Shown here one piece after another: positions 10,761-22,329 of a stretch of DNA of 64,000 nucleotides; position 1 is the first letter of the stretch, and each line of letters opens with the position of its first letter. The DNA comes from Leptobrachium leishanense. Its lineage: Eukaryota > Chordata > Amphibia > Anura > Megophryidae. The stretch spans positions 159,607,049 through 159,671,048 of the forward strand of contig CM019067.1 of the NCBI GenBank assembly GCA_009667805.1, read 5' to 3'. A model generated the notes under the pieces. That model was not told where the DNA came from. It did no database searches and saw only the letters and a program-made list of their open reading frames with translations. Position numbers and translations under genes: made by a program.

Positions 10761-11291
10761 TCCACACCTCCCCCCTCCTTTTAACTGCCCTGCGAGTAGA
10801 ATGAGGGGCCGGTGATTATCTCCACTTCCCTCACTCGCTGAGGCATGCTGGATTCAGGGACGGAGCATGAAAGAGATCCAGCGGGCAGCAGTAAGGACTG
10901 GAGAGGGAATTGGAGTAAGGAGAGCAGAGGGAGAGGGAATTTGCACCCACTCCCTTTGTGGCACCCAGGACTGATTGATTTCCTCCCCCGCTGGGCGGAA
11001 GTTCTCTATCCCTGGAATACACACTGTAGCTGGCGTGCTCGCTAAGGGAAAGGGAGAAAGGCCAGTGGTCAGCGCGCTGGAAATGACTCTGGCCATGTCC
11101 AGCTGCTGCAGCAAAAGAAAAGCACGCTGACTGGCCCTGAGTCCGTTGGCCAGCCTAAAAAAAAATACACAGAGCAGGCATTACGATATAATTTATCGTG
11201 CTGCCTGCATGTGAATGTCCACTCGCCCTCACTTGATTTCCACTCGCCAAATGCGAGCATGCGAGTGGAAATTTTGAGGGTTGTGCATGTG

Positions 11292-12628
11292 TATGTGGCA
11301 GAGTATGTGCCAGAATGTGTACTGCAGAACATTTTTGTGTGGGGTCTGTCAAGTGTCACCCGAGCAGCAGGACAGACCCTGTGCGGCAATGTTTTGGGGA
11401 GAGTGCATGCGATGAGCACTGGCTTTTACTGTTACAGTGAACCGATCACTAGCTCTTAGCCAAAATTGGTAGAATGCCCCTCCCAAAACTTGTGTCTTGA
11501 ACAACCAGTGGTTGGGGGCAAAGGGGGCATGGATCTCACAGCAGTGTGATCTCTCTGATAAAATTGTGTAGCCTGTCCCTTTAATACCTGAAAGAATGTA
11601 TAATTGGAGGTTTAATTTATTTGCATACTCACATTCCTCAGTGAGGCTCCTTCCTGTTTCCTGTTATGAATGCAGTCCACTGATCACTTTTGGTGAACCC
11701 TTTTTAAAAATAATGTGAATAACAAATCATGCACTAAAAGAATTGCAGTCTGCTATGGACACTGCTTTAACTAGAGAAAGTGACTGTTCCAGGAATGGCA
11801 AATTAGTTGCACTTCACATATTATCTCTTTTCACATGATTGCGTTAACAGGGATCAACGCATGAAGAAATTCTCAACTGCCCTGTAGAGCGTATATAATT
11901 AGCTTTTAGATGTTTTCTCTCATAGTCTCACTCTACTTGCTCATGAGAGAAGTAAGGAGGTAGTTAATGTCCAGTGTAAGCAATATATGTATGAAATATA
12001 GGCAGGATCTACATCCTCATCCTGCTAATAGATAGAGCAGCATAGAATAGTGGGGTTTCAATGATTTTACGAATTTATACGTTTGCTATTTTATTTTTCC
12101 ATCACTGTTTAGCTCCTAGGAAGGTGTCACATCATTATGTTTAATAGAAAGATTTACTTCCATATGTACACAATGTTACAAAGAGCAATAATTCTTATAT
12201 TGTTATACTTTCCACTACCACAGTCTTTATCTATGTAGAGGCACACTTTCCCAAATCATTCTTAATGTAAAAAACTGCTGGGATGGTCTTGGGCTGATAT
12301 TCAAAATAAATTTCTATTACAACCAAAAATGAGCCAGAGGATCTCACAAGGAGCACCTAGGGAAAGACAATCAGAAGAAAAAACACTGTGACCTCTCAAA
12401 TTTTGAGCTGCCAAGAAATGGCTAAGAAATTTTGAGTTCAAAGATTCTTTCCAAAAGAAACAGAAAAATCATCTAGAACAGTTTTGTGCATCGATTACAA
12501 TTGTTATTATTTTTTGAATAATGATAATTCTGCAAAAGCGGAATATTTAACACCAGGTTTTTGGTGTAGCTAAATATTTGCCTTGCAGATCCCTGCAGTA
12601 ATTTAGCATTAGGACATTGTAAGACCTT
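11292..12628. other. No gene or clear repeat recognised
   Basis: Mainly AT-rich unique-looking sequence. I see no long ORF with known domains, no TIR pair and no RNA gene. Confidence 0.5.
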
Positions 12629-12714
12629 GCAGTGCTTTTTTTCTGGGAAAATAGGTGGGGGTACTCTCACGTCTGGGACAAACTGATTATTATGACAATT
12701 TTCATGTCCTAATA

Positions 12715-12807
12715 AACAATAGTTGTAGCTCACTTAAAGGAAAACACGATAAAAGGCAACCACATTTTTTAATAACGTGTTCCTTTAAATGAACTACAAC
12801 TATTGTT
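12715..12807. repeat. Foldback (inverted repeat) of ~33-bp arms
   Basis: Arm 12715-12748 (AACAATAGTTGTAG, TTAAAGGAA, ACACG) pairs with 12775-12807 (CGTGTTCCTTTAA, CTACAACTATTGTT), leaving a loop of about 26 nt. Confidence 0.75.
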
Positions 12808-12949
12808 ATAACCCTATAGGGTTATCCACTAAGTGCATGCCTCTGTTGCAAGAAAAGTCAGTATTGCAGTGCAGCTAGCTGGTTTGTTGTTTTTTTTTTG
12901 CAACGCTGGCACTGAATGGATAATCTCCTAGCATTTGTGAGCACCACAG

Positions 12950-13210
12950 CAATGAAACTCGCAGTTTTGCTGAGTATGTTTGAGCTCCACAGCAATGAAA
13001 CTCACAGTAATGCGCAGTGTGTATGAGCTCCACAGCAATGAAACTCACAGTAATGCGCAGTGTGTATGAGCTCCACAGCAATGAAACTCACAGTAATGCG
13101 CAGTGTGTATGAGCTCCACAGCAATGAAACTCACAGTAATGCGCAGTGTGTATGAGCTCCACTGCAATGAAACTCACAGTAATGTGCAGCGTGTATGAGC
13201 GCCACCGCAA
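12950..13210. repeat. Minisatellite, 43-bp unit
   Basis: Six tandem units of AGCTCCACAGCAATGAAACT plus CACAGTAATGCGCAGTGTGTATG. The middle units are identical; the outer ones are diverged, as expected from unequal exchange. Confidence 0.9.
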
Positions 13211-13866
13211 TAAAACTCCACTATCAACCAAGCACTGTTTGAATAATATTGGGGACTCCAATGAGAGGGTTTTGACCTTGAGAACACCCCTACATGGTGG
13301 TAACAGCAGGACCAGGTGAACATACCTGTGTTGCCAGAGCTGATATTTTTAAATGCTGTTTTGAAGTGTATTTGGAAGCAGCAGCAGTTTTTTTACTGAG
13401 TCCCTGCAGAGCAATGGAGCCAGGACTTAAATTTCCATATTCTCACCTTCCAGGGTGCACCACACACTGTCTGGAACTACTGGGGAGGCTGGGGGTAAGG
13501 CGGCAGTGTAGACTTCTTTTGGCATGCCCTCCTCTTGACATCATCAGAGGGGGCCAGGCACCAGCAAGGAGGAAGGGACCAGGAGGAGAGAGAGCACAGG
13601 CTTCTGTATCCAGCACCATGGGGGAGTCTGCTCTCTGACCTGGCAGATACAATGCAGCTCGCTGGACACCGGCTGCATCTTAGAGGAGGAGCAGCAGGGA
13701 CACAGCACCAGGCAGTTAGTTTAAAAATTTGCATCCCTGTCAAGGCAAGTGACCAGGGATTCAAATTGTTTTTTTGCACCCCCTCCTGGTCTTGCCCTCT
13801 TAGGCGGCCACCTCTACAACTGACCTTACCAGCTCCTCTGACCACACCGCTTGCCTGACAATCCGC

Positions 13867-13978
13867 AGCACTGGCAGATGTGTGTAAATATGCTGCACCC
13901 CCCTCCCAATGCTGTTCAAAGTTTCAGCATCTGCAGAGAGAGGGTGGTGCAGCATGCTTACACACATCTGCCAGAGCT
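13867..13978. repeat. Hairpin with ~34-bp arms
   Basis: CACTGGCAGATGTGTGTAAA with TATGCTGCACC pairs with GGTGCAGCATGCTTACACAC and ATCTGCCAG. The loop is about 40 nt. It lies within the hAT-like element above. Confidence 0.75.
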
Positions 13979-14528
13979 GGGGCACTGAAGAAACCGAAGG
14001 GAGATTTTATTTAACCAGCCCTCCCTTGTGACTTACTGGGAGAAAAGGGGGGTTATCGGTCCCTGCATACACTCCTGACAATCGGAAGCGTTCAGGAGCA
14101 ACATGAGCTGCCAAGCGCTTCCGATTCTCTGCCTGCCACTGCAGGAGGAGGGAGGAGCATCATGCTCTCTCCTGTTAGTTGGGGCTGATGGTGAGGTGCA
14201 GGTACTGAGTGGTGAGGTGCCGGTACCGAGTACTGGCGAGTACCCCCTGAAAAAAAAGCCTGCTTAATTATCTTAACACTAATTACTGATTGCGCTTCCC
14301 ATGTTAAGTATAGGATGCACAAAGTACAGTAAGCTCACGCAAGCTAGCGCAATCACCGATGAGCTAACGTATTTTTTATGGGTTTAGTGTTAGGAAAGTA
14401 ATATGGGGGCATGCGATAAATTCACTTATCCTAGTCTTAACACTTACTCATCCAAATGCTACCGTTAATGTTCACTATGAAATAGTCCCTGATGTCTTTG
14501 GATATGCACTATTCTTGAGTGTTAAGTA

Positions 14529-14919
14529 CAGGCTGAGCATCCGGATTACTTGGAACCCAGAGCATTCCAAGTTTCAGATTTTCAGGATTCTGAAATCCAG
14601 AAGAATTTGATGTCTGAAAGGAAGGGAGACGCGACAGGGGAGACGCGGTCCCCCTCCTTCTGCAGCAGCATGTACATATGCTGGGAAATGTGTATAGCCC
14701 GATTTGTGGTGCATACTGCACAGAACATGCTGGAGCTGCAAAGAGTCTCTAGTGTGTACCGCTTTGTGATGCAGTTTATAGAGCTGCATTTCTAAACAGT
14801 AAGGCCCATCCAGAGCATCAGGGAGTCAAATATAACTAATCTCCGGAAGGTTTAGAAAATACAGAATTCCACATTCTTTTAGGTTTAGAATTCTTGATCA
14901 GGGATGCTCATTTAACCTG
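14529..14919. mobile_element. Tigger/pogo-like MITE
   Basis: Flanked by TA (14527-14528 and 14920-14921). Ends CAGGCTGAGCATCC and GGATGCTCATTTAACCTG resemble the CAGGTTGAGCATCCCT termini of the Tigger branch of Tc1/mariner. The subterminal text (GGAACCCAGAGCATTCCAAG, TTTCAGATTTTCAGG) also fits. No transposase; ORFs 14509-14795 are shadows. Confidence 0.75.
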
Positions 14920-14921
14920 TA

Positions 14922-16449
14922 ATATAGTATCACAATTTATCAGTTGCACTTCCCTTGATTTTGTCTTGCTTTATGAAACAAATTAAAACTAAAAATAGTG
15001 CAGAATTTAAAAAGGGGCTTTTTACTACTATTTTTGTACTGTTGCAATATGAATACTAACAGAGCCTGTTTTGTAGGTTACTTATGTTTTCTAAATGTTC
15101 CTTAAATACAAACTGTAAAAGTTCAATGTTCTTAAACCCAGGACATACTTGAAAGTGAGAGAAATCTCAATGTATCCTTCCTGGTAAAATTCTTTGCAAA
15201 TAAATAAATGAAAAACACAGCAAGATTGTAAAATAAACGTAAAAGCACAATTTAAATATTGTAGAGATTGCAGTAAATGGTGTTAAAATAACATTTGGTG
15301 TTATCTATATTTTGGTGCTGTATATTTATATATATATATATTAGATTATATGTGTGTGGTTTTCATTAATATTTAAATGTGAATTGAACTGTGCCATGTT
15401 AACTGACATCACACTGTGAAATCGTTATCTAGATTGTAAATTCTTTTTATCTTTTTTTTCCTTTATGCATTTTCAAACACTTAACTTTAGTAGAATGTAT
15501 TTTGCATCTCCCTATACTGTGCCGCAAATACATTGACTCCTTTCTATATAAAGGATAACAATAAAATTATGAGTCAGTCATCATTTGTTTATAAATATAT
15601 ATTGATTGCGACAAATAAAAATACAAGTTGAGGTGCTCCTGATGAAGGCAATATGGTTTCCGGTAAATGTCATTTGTATCTGCCAAAAATCAATACTGTG
15701 CTTATAGATTAACCTGTCCAAAACATCCCTTTTATCTTTACATTAGAACCGTTTCATACCTTTATTTTATGTCTGGTTAGTGATTTGATTATGCTCCTAC
15801 TGAATATAGCTCATTGTAAATTATTAAACCATTTTTTTCTTAGAATACAAAAAGAATTTCTAAGGAAAAGAATAATTAAACATAAAAATAAGATTATATT
15901 TTAAAAAAAAAACAGTCAAGAATACAAGTCACAAAGAAATATCAGGGATTCAGGCTCCAATGAAAGAAGACAAAAAAAACCTTCAACAAGACAGGGCTAA
16001 ACAGATGTAAGTGAAGAAAGAATACAAAAATGATGGAGGAGGGGGATCGGGAAGGCAAACATCTCCAGGTCACACGGAGCATAAAGCCTCAGTATTCTAT
16101 AGGGTCCCTATGAACACTCAAGGGTGCAATCTAGTAGAAATCAATGGGTGCCAGACTTTACAAAAGGCAGCAGATGTTTCATGGATCTGTGCAGTGATGG
16201 GAGTCCATTAATATAACAGATTAAACCATGGCTTTCATATGTGCTTGCTCTCTATGGTGTTAGTCACTTTCATCCTTTGCCTATACACAGTTCTAGTGCA
16301 GCACAAACTCACCAAATAAGCAAGCTTGTGGAGAAAGGTGTGAGCTGTAATCATTATTTAGGAGAGCTAGCCATGGCTTTGAGTGTAAGCACATTTTCAA
16401 ATAAATTTTAACTCACACAAACCAAAATGTCTTTCCTCAGCCTAGATAG
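14922..16449. other. No gene; AT-rich with a LINE/SINE tail at 15142-15200
   Basis: The 15142-15200 segment matches the tail of the SINE at 4440 (GGACATACTTGAAAGTGAGA, TCCTTCCTGGTAAAATTC) and ends AAATAAATAAATG. The rest is AT-rich with a short TATATA run near 15328. Nothing else is supported. Confidence 0.5.
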
Positions 16450-16943
16450 ATAACCTCCCTAGCGTTCCGATTCTGACATATTTTATATGTCAGAATCGGA
16501 ACAATTTATTCAGCCTCCTAGCGGTATCAAGTGTGGATCGGGGTTAATTTCAGTGCTGAAAGCGGTAACCCCAAGCCACACTCGTGCTGCCACTGGATAC
16601 ATACCTGTCCCTGCACTACCTCGCTGTCCCCATTCTCCTCTGGCGATCATGATGTTTCACTTCCTGGTTCCTAAACAAAAGATAAATCCAGGTAAAGTAT
16701 CCATGTAATTGGGCAGACTAGATGGGCCGAAAGGTTCTTATCTGCCGACATTTTTCTATGTTTCTATGTTTCTATGTTCCCTTCTCACAACAAGGGAACC
16801 AGGAAGCAGAATACCTTGATCGCCAGAGAGAATGCGATCGCGGAGGTCAGCGAGGGAGCGCGGGGACAGGTAATGTATCCAGCCCGAGTGTGGCTCAGGG
16901 TTACTGCTTTCAGCACACTCGGGAAAACCGCCAGGGAGGTTAA
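16450..16943. mobile_element. TTAA-target MITE (CCTCCCTGGCGG family), interrupted
   Basis: Left end ATAACCTCCCTAGCG (one mismatch from TTAA) and right end CCGCCAGGGAGGTTAA. A perfect 17-bp hairpin lies at 16464-16480/16486-16502. A CR1 3' end (about 16669-16776) is inserted into a second palindrome (CTTCCTGGTTCC ... GGAACCAGGAAG). A complete relative is at 47491-48121. piggyBac-like by its TTAA target. Confidence 0.8.
16669..16776 (+). mobile_element. 3' end of a CR1-like LINE
   Basis: CTAAACAAAAGATAAATCCA followed by GGTAAAGTATCCATGTAATT and TTCTTATCTGCC, ending in three TTTCTATG octamer-like repeats. The same 3' end terminates the CR1 fragment at 58523-58632. Repeating octamers at the 3' end are typical of CR1. 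A GTTCC duplication flanks it. Confidence 0.8.
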
Positions 16944-17058
16944 CTTCCTGAATGTATGTTTGTTATGATAACCATTTCAGCAGGTTAATTATTTTATGTT
17001 GTTTCTTTGAACATTAATGCCTGTTGTGAATGAGTACATTTGCACATTTGTGGATATA

Positions 17059-18331
17059 CAGAGTGTCCATAAAGTCTCTTTACAATTTCAAAATTCTATT
17101 ACAAAGGCAAATGAAGAGACAGATAAGTGAAAATTATTACAAAACGAGACGTATATATTCAAGTTTTTTGCCTCATTTAATACACCTCTATATGGGCACC
17201 ATTATTTGCACGAAGCACATCAAGATACACGATATCTTTAACATAACCCCATAGAAAGAAGTAGTTTTTCTTCAGCGAGACATTAATTACTGCAAATGTT
17301 TACCTTGACCTTTTGACTGAATACGTGGCACCACAACTACATGACCTTCAACCAACCATCATTTTCCAGCAAGATGGTGCACCACCACATTGGTGACTGC
17401 ATGTTCGTGGGTTCCTAAATGAAACATTTCCAGACCAGTGGATTGGAAGGGGTGGCCCAATTCTCTGGCCACCTCGTTCAACAGATATCACACCCCTCGA
17501 CTTCTATCTATGGGGTTATGTTAAAGATATCGTGTGTGGAACAAAGGTACGGGACATCACTAATCTAAAGTAAATGATCACTGATGCCATTGCCACCATT
17601 GATGAGGGTATGCTACACGAACATGGCAAGAAATCGACTACCGTCTTGATGTGCTTTGTGCACCTAATGGTGCCCATATAGAGGTTGTGACTGAGCGAAT
17701 GTACCTTGAGTACCTCCGACCGTGGGCTCTCTTCCATGTAACAGTTGCCAGAGCAATCTTCCCTAACAGCTCCCTCAAATCATTGACTACAGCCGAAAGT
17801 CAAACAGCAGAATGCCAGTTTATTCACAGACACACAGATACAGTCAACCCCAACCTCATTTACATACAATCAAGCAGATAGCTGCACAGAACCTTCAAAC
17901 AATGGACAACGGGATTTCCTAGAAGAAGGGGGGAGGGAGAAGGCAGAGTAAACAAAAGGAATTTCTTATAGAGAGAACATACACAATAGAGATAGGTTAG
18001 ATAATTGAGGGAATGTATGCAAAATACACAACAAGAGACTATACAATAACTACACAAGGGAATAAAACACAGGCATCAGTAATCTTTAGTTTGCCAGTGA
18101 ATGTTTAAACCAGTAAAAAAACAAATATAATTAAAAGGTCCACCAGTTCCCCAATAGTCTCTTTCGTGGGCCATAGTCTCTGGGCAGGAGGCTAGCTCAC
18201 ATCCCCCTCCATATGCCCCAGTGACGGTAGGTTCCGTCAGAGGTGTATTAAATGAGGCAGAAAAACTTAAATATATACGTCTCATTTTGTAATAATTTTC
18301 ACATATCTGTCTTTTCATTATGGACACCCTG
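17059..18331 (+). mobile_element. Mariner-like transposon, 1273 bp
   Basis: TA on both sides (17057-17058, 18332-18333). Ends CAGAGTGTCCATAA and TTATGGACACCCTG. The inverted repeats extend about 130 bp, through AATTATTACAAAACGAGACG and CATTTAATACACCTCT. The interior has a broken transposase. A stretch at about 17736-18220 does not read as transposase and may be a separate insertion. Confidence 0.82.
17330..17640 (+). pseudogene. Mariner-type transposase fragment
   Basis: The plus strand reads IIFQQDGAPPH, then FPDQWIGRGGPILWPPRSTD, ITPLDFYLWGYVKDIV. The second catalytic Asp is in QQDGAPPH and the third in PLDFYLWG, the D..D arrangement of mariner rather than the Tc1 D..E. A stop interrupts after TKVRDITNLK. 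The N-terminal half, with DNA-binding domain and first Asp, is not found; the element is internally deleted and dead. Confidence 0.78.
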
Positions 18332-18395
18332 TAGTATGATGGATGTGTATTAACCTGGATAGGTGAAGTTTTTCAATTCTGTATGTGAAAGGCGA

Positions 18396-19051
18396 TAGGG
18401 ATGTGCGTTTCGGGTTTCGGAATTTCGGAATTTTCACGAAAATTTCCCGATTCGTGTTTTCGGATGCGGCTGAATTTCCGAAAATTTTTAGATCCGAAAA
18501 TGGCAGTTCCGAAAAGTTTTCCAAGCCGAAACAAAATATTTTCGGAATTTTCGAATGGACTTGAAATGTGTCAAATTGAAATTTATTGCTTTGAAACGAG
18601 GAGAACAGACTTTCTGAAAAAATGAAAATTTTCGAAGTTACGAAAAGTCGATACAAAAAACGAGCAAAGTGACACGAAAATACGAAAACCGGTTGATATT
18701 CCGAAAACATGTATAATTCCGAAAAACGAAAATTTTCCGAAATTACGAAAAGTCGATACAAAAAACGAGCAAAGTGACACGAAAATACGAAAAACGGTCG
18801 ATATTCCGAAAACATGTACAATTCCGAAAAACGAAAATTTCCGGAATTACGAAAAGTCGATAAAAAAATGAGCAAAGTGACACGAAAATACGAAAAATGG
18901 TCGATATTCCGAAAAAAATATGTACACGAAAAACGAGTCGAACCGAACCGAATCGAAACAGAAATCGGTCGAAACGAGCCGAATCGAAAAGTTTAAAAAT
19001 CCGAAAAATCTAACCGAATCGAACCGAAAAGAAAATCGGTGCACAAGCCTA
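18396..19051. mobile_element. hAT MITE rich in CGAAA/TTTCG motifs
   Basis: A perfect 8-bp duplication AAAGGCGA flanks it (18388-18395, 19052-19059). Ends TAGGGATGTGC and GTGCACAAGCCTA. The interior repeats a unit of about 108 bp nearly three times (AAAACGAGCAAAGTGACACG, ATACGAAAA, GGTCGATATTCCGAAAA). ORFs on both strands, including 185 residues at 18318-18875, come from the repeat and are not genes. Confidence 0.88.
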
Positions 19052-19325
19052 AAAGGCGAGTGTTATGTCTAGTAGCAGTAACTCACACATAAAGTGAACT
19101 GATCTTGCACATCGCCTTTTTAGTCCCTAGCTATATTTTTTAAATATTCCTTATCTGTTCTGAGTAAAGAATAAGATAGTTAAGTGTATCTCTGACTACA
19201 AATAACTGTTGTGCATTTTCTGTTGTATTTTGTAAGTAATATTTCATGTATGTCCATGTTAATGAAGCCACGCACTGCCACAGTTTATATATTTTTTGGT
19301 ATGTAGCATGATGACATATGTGCAG

Positions 19326-21179
19326 TAGTGATGGGCCGAACACCCCTGTGTTCGGTTCGCATTCAAACACGAACATTTGAAAAAGTTTGAATTCGAACAC
19401 GAACACGATTCAAACTCAATGCAAGTCAATGGGACTCGAACATTCGATTTTTAGAGTGCCCTCCAAGAGGGCATATATGCAAGATATTTGGCATAAAAGG
19501 TGTATGGGGTCCAGGTAGTGCCCTGGGGGACAGGAAGCAAGGACAAAAGTAAAAAAAAAAAACGTTTTTAAAGGAACAGTGATTTTTCCATGACATAAAG
19601 GTTAAGAATAAAAATGAAAAATTCCTTCAAATATAGTGCCTAGGAGGTCCCCATAACCTGCCCGTGAAGTGGTGGATTTGTAGGATGTATAGAAACATTT
19701 AAAAAGAAAAAAAATGACATTTCAAATGACGATAAATGGTTTTCCTTTAATCTATTCATAAACAACTGCTTGGGGCGGCAGCCTGCATGAAAAGAGGAGA
19801 CATTTTAGGACACACAGAACAAGTTTAGTGATTTTTTGGCTAAATTATGGTGAAATTTATGCAGGCTTTGGATGAAAGTAACAACAGGTGCATTAAAATT
19901 GCATGAGCATTAACATTTGCTGCGGCGTTCACCGCATATTTGTAACGATTCCCCAGGACAGACCTGGTGGGATCCCTGGTAACAGACCTCTAACCCTCCG
20001 ATCCTTAGGATGGTCGGGACTCGGGACCACTAAACCTAACCTCTAGCAGCCACACAGGCCAGGGAGATAGCACCAACAGTATACACCACAGACTGAGATC
20101 AATATATGTTTGTACTGCGCTATAGTACATGGCAGGATGGAAGCGCACCAGCAGTAACAAGCAGCGGAATATACCAGACAGGGGCGCAGAGCGAGAGTAG
20201 ATGTTATAACAAAACCGGGTCAGCAACGTTTAGGCACTTGTACTGCGCTACTGTATCTGGTGAGAATTGACGCACACCAGTAGCAACAGGAGGCAAACAT
20301 AACAGGTAGGGAGTACACAGAGAGAATAGTCAAATGGCAGGCAAAGCCGGCAACAGATCGGGTCCTCAGAACAAGCAGAGTAAGTAACAAGTATACTTCT
20401 GAGAAGATACGCTATTAGTGTAGCGAGGAAGCCGGCTGCACATTTTGCATCGCTCCCTCTACACTAATACCGTATCTTCTCAGAAGCTCACACAGCACGC
20501 CAGTGTATGCAGCGTCTAACAGCGTGGGAGACGGGAGGCTGCTTTTGTTGGTGGATCCAGGAGTCAGGTGAGTATTAGAAAGAAAGAAAAAAAAAATATT
20601 TTATGTTCCTTGGGACATTTAAAAATGTCCTCGGATTTTATTTTTTTTAGAAATATGTCGCCTTACCTTAGCCTGGTGGTCAGTCAATGGAGGCTCCCTG
20701 GATCCTGGTTGTGGGGGGGGGTCTGCCGTGGCCGCAAGTGCAGTGGCTCCCTCCCTGCACCACCTCCTTGTCACATGCACCCGGCCGGACTGCCCGCACA
20801 GTAGCAGCCCTTTCATCCGAAGGCCGCATGCTCCTCAAGGGATCCTTGTGAGGCCCCGGCGGGCTGCCCTCTACTGTGCCTGATTAGAGGACCTCGTCTG
20901 CCTGATGTTTTAGCAACAAGATTGTTTTATCCCATAGGCTTCAATGTTAAAAATATTTCCATTTTAATTCTATATCTAATAAACTGTTGCTTATAATATT
21001 CTGCAGTAAAGAGTCTCTTTATTTTTAGATTTTTTTAGGATTTTTTAAGCATTTTAAAAAAATTACATTTTTTTTCGAACTTTTTGCGAACGGCCTGAAA
21101 AGTTCAAAGTTTGAGAACTTTCGAACGGCCGATGTTCGATGCGAACTCATGTTCGCATCGAACCGCCAGCCCATCCCTA
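19326..21179. mobile_element. Non-autonomous hAT element related to the large hAT copies
   Basis: Flanked by ATGTGCAG at 19318-19325 and 21180-21187. Ends TAGTGATGGGCCGAACAC and, inverted, TAGGGATGGGCTGGCGGTTC. The first 600 bp matches the left end of the hAT at 21687 (CCCTCCAAGAGGGCATATAT, GTGCCCTGGGGGACAGGAA). The middle (about 19940-20900) is different and holds a strong hairpin; 20919-21060 matches the interior of the stem-loop MITE family. No transposase. Confidence 0.85.
20397..20486. repeat. Hairpin with ~28-bp arms
   Basis: CTTCTGAGAAGATACG, CTATTAGTGTAG at 20397-20424 pairs with CTACACTAATACCGTATCTT, CTCAGAAG at about 20459-20486. Loop about 34 nt. Confidence 0.8.
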
Positions 21180-21214
21180 ATGTGCAGTATCTCTAATTAG
21201 TTTACATGTTAGAG

Positions 21215-21350
21215 TTACAAGTACTTATAAAGTGTTAATAAATGGGTGAGACAGAATAACAATATACTGTACATACAAGTTAAACACACACAGAACAGTA
21301 AGAGAGAGGACCCTGCTCGAGAGCTTACATCTAAGAGGAGAGCGGTGACA
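21215..21350. repeat. Interspersed repeat, first copy
   Basis: Contains ACTTATAAAGTGTTAATAAA, GAGACAGAATAA, GGACCCTGCTCGAGAGCTTA and CATCTAAGAGGAGAG. A second copy is at 33025-33175. This text (a count of objects then 'CCTGCTC..GAGCTTACAATCTA') is common in frog genomes; I do not assign a family. Confidence 0.65.
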
Positions 21351-22329
21351 TGCTATATTTATATACATGACTTCTTAAGTGTGAATGCATGCCTGCTATT
21401 TGTAGTGTGTCAATAGAGCATGAAGAAGCATGCGTGTCAATGCATAAATTCAGAGTGACTAGTCAATGAATGCTATGTGTGAAAGCGTAAGATATGTTTT
21501 ATATATCTCTGCTCTAACACAACCCCTTCATATGTTCTCAGTCTTTGTTATAAAAGATGACACAAACTGGAAAGAGTAAACCTGTTCATCTAGTCATTTG
21601 CTGACAAGCCTACGAACCAAGAACTCCCAGGATGGCAAGAATACCTACTTTTGGATTTGCTCTGCTGCAGTCTTATACCTTGTGACTAGGGATGAGCCGA
21701 ACACTCCCTGAGTTCGGTTCGAGCCCGAACCCGAACTTCCTATTTGTTCGGGCCCGAACCTGAACCCCAATGCAAGTCAATGGGGCTGAAAATTCAGTTT
21801 TTTAGAGTGCCCTCCAAGAGGGCATATATGCTACATATTTGCCATAAAAGGTGTATGGGGGTCCGGGTAGTGCCCTGGGGGACAGGAAACAAGGACAAAA
21901 AGTTTTAAAAAAACGTTTTTAAAGGGACAGTGAGTTTTCCATGAAATAAGGGTTAAAAATAAAAACGAAAAATTCCTTCAAATATCGTGCCTAGGAGGTC
22001 CCCATAACCTGCCCGTGAAGTGGCGGATTTCTAGGATGTATAGAAACACTTATAAACAAATAAATGACGTTTCATATGACGGAAAATGCTTTTCCTTTAT
22101 TCTATCCATAAACAACTGCTTGGGGCGGCAGCCTGTATGAAAAGACATTTTAGGACGCGCAGAAAAAGTTTAGTGTTTTTTTGGGCTAAATTATTGTGAA
22201 ACTTATGCAGGCTTTGGATGAAAGTAACAATAGGTGCTTTAAAATTGGGCTTTTAGCGTCGGCAACAGTGCCGTCACACCGTAACCCCTCTGAGGATATG
22301 AATCTGATACAGGCGTCAATGGCAGTGCA

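Larger units (their letters stand above)
8519..11283. mobile_element. Non-autonomous hAT element, 2765 bp
   Basis: Flanked by a perfect 8-bp duplication TGCATGTG (8511-8518 and 11284-11291), the hallmark of hAT insertion. Ends CAGGGCTCAAAAGTTC and GAAATTTTGAGGGTTG pair at 12 of 16 positions. There is no transposase. A TTAA element (9164-10410) is nested in it, followed by a 25-bp tandem repeat. The short ORFs between 10831 and 11459 overlap on both strands and show no domain. Confidence 0.82.
12629..14257. mobile_element. Probable hAT-like non-autonomous element (CAGTGCTTTTTTTC ends)
   Basis: Left end CAGTGCTTTTTTTCTGGG and right end, inverted, CAGGCTTTTTTTTCAGGGGG; both continue to GGGGGTACTC. 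A clear 8-bp duplication is missing, so the superfamily is tentative. Inside are a 43-bp minisatellite (12950-13210), a foldback at 12715-12807 and a hairpin at 13867-13978. ORFs at 13294-13858 overlap on both strands and lack known domains. Confidence 0.55.

Noticed and set aside
12950..13210. CRISPR-like array because of 43-bp spacing
   Set aside because: The whole 43-bp unit is repeated, including any would-be spacer, so it is a minisatellite.
13294..13858. ORFs of 107-122 residues on both strands as a gene
   Set aside because: Overlapping frames on both strands within a repeat element, no splice context and no domain.
18318..18875. 185-residue minus-strand ORF rich in FSELYMFSEY
   Set aside because: Lies inside a hAT MITE with tandem repeats and has no domain.
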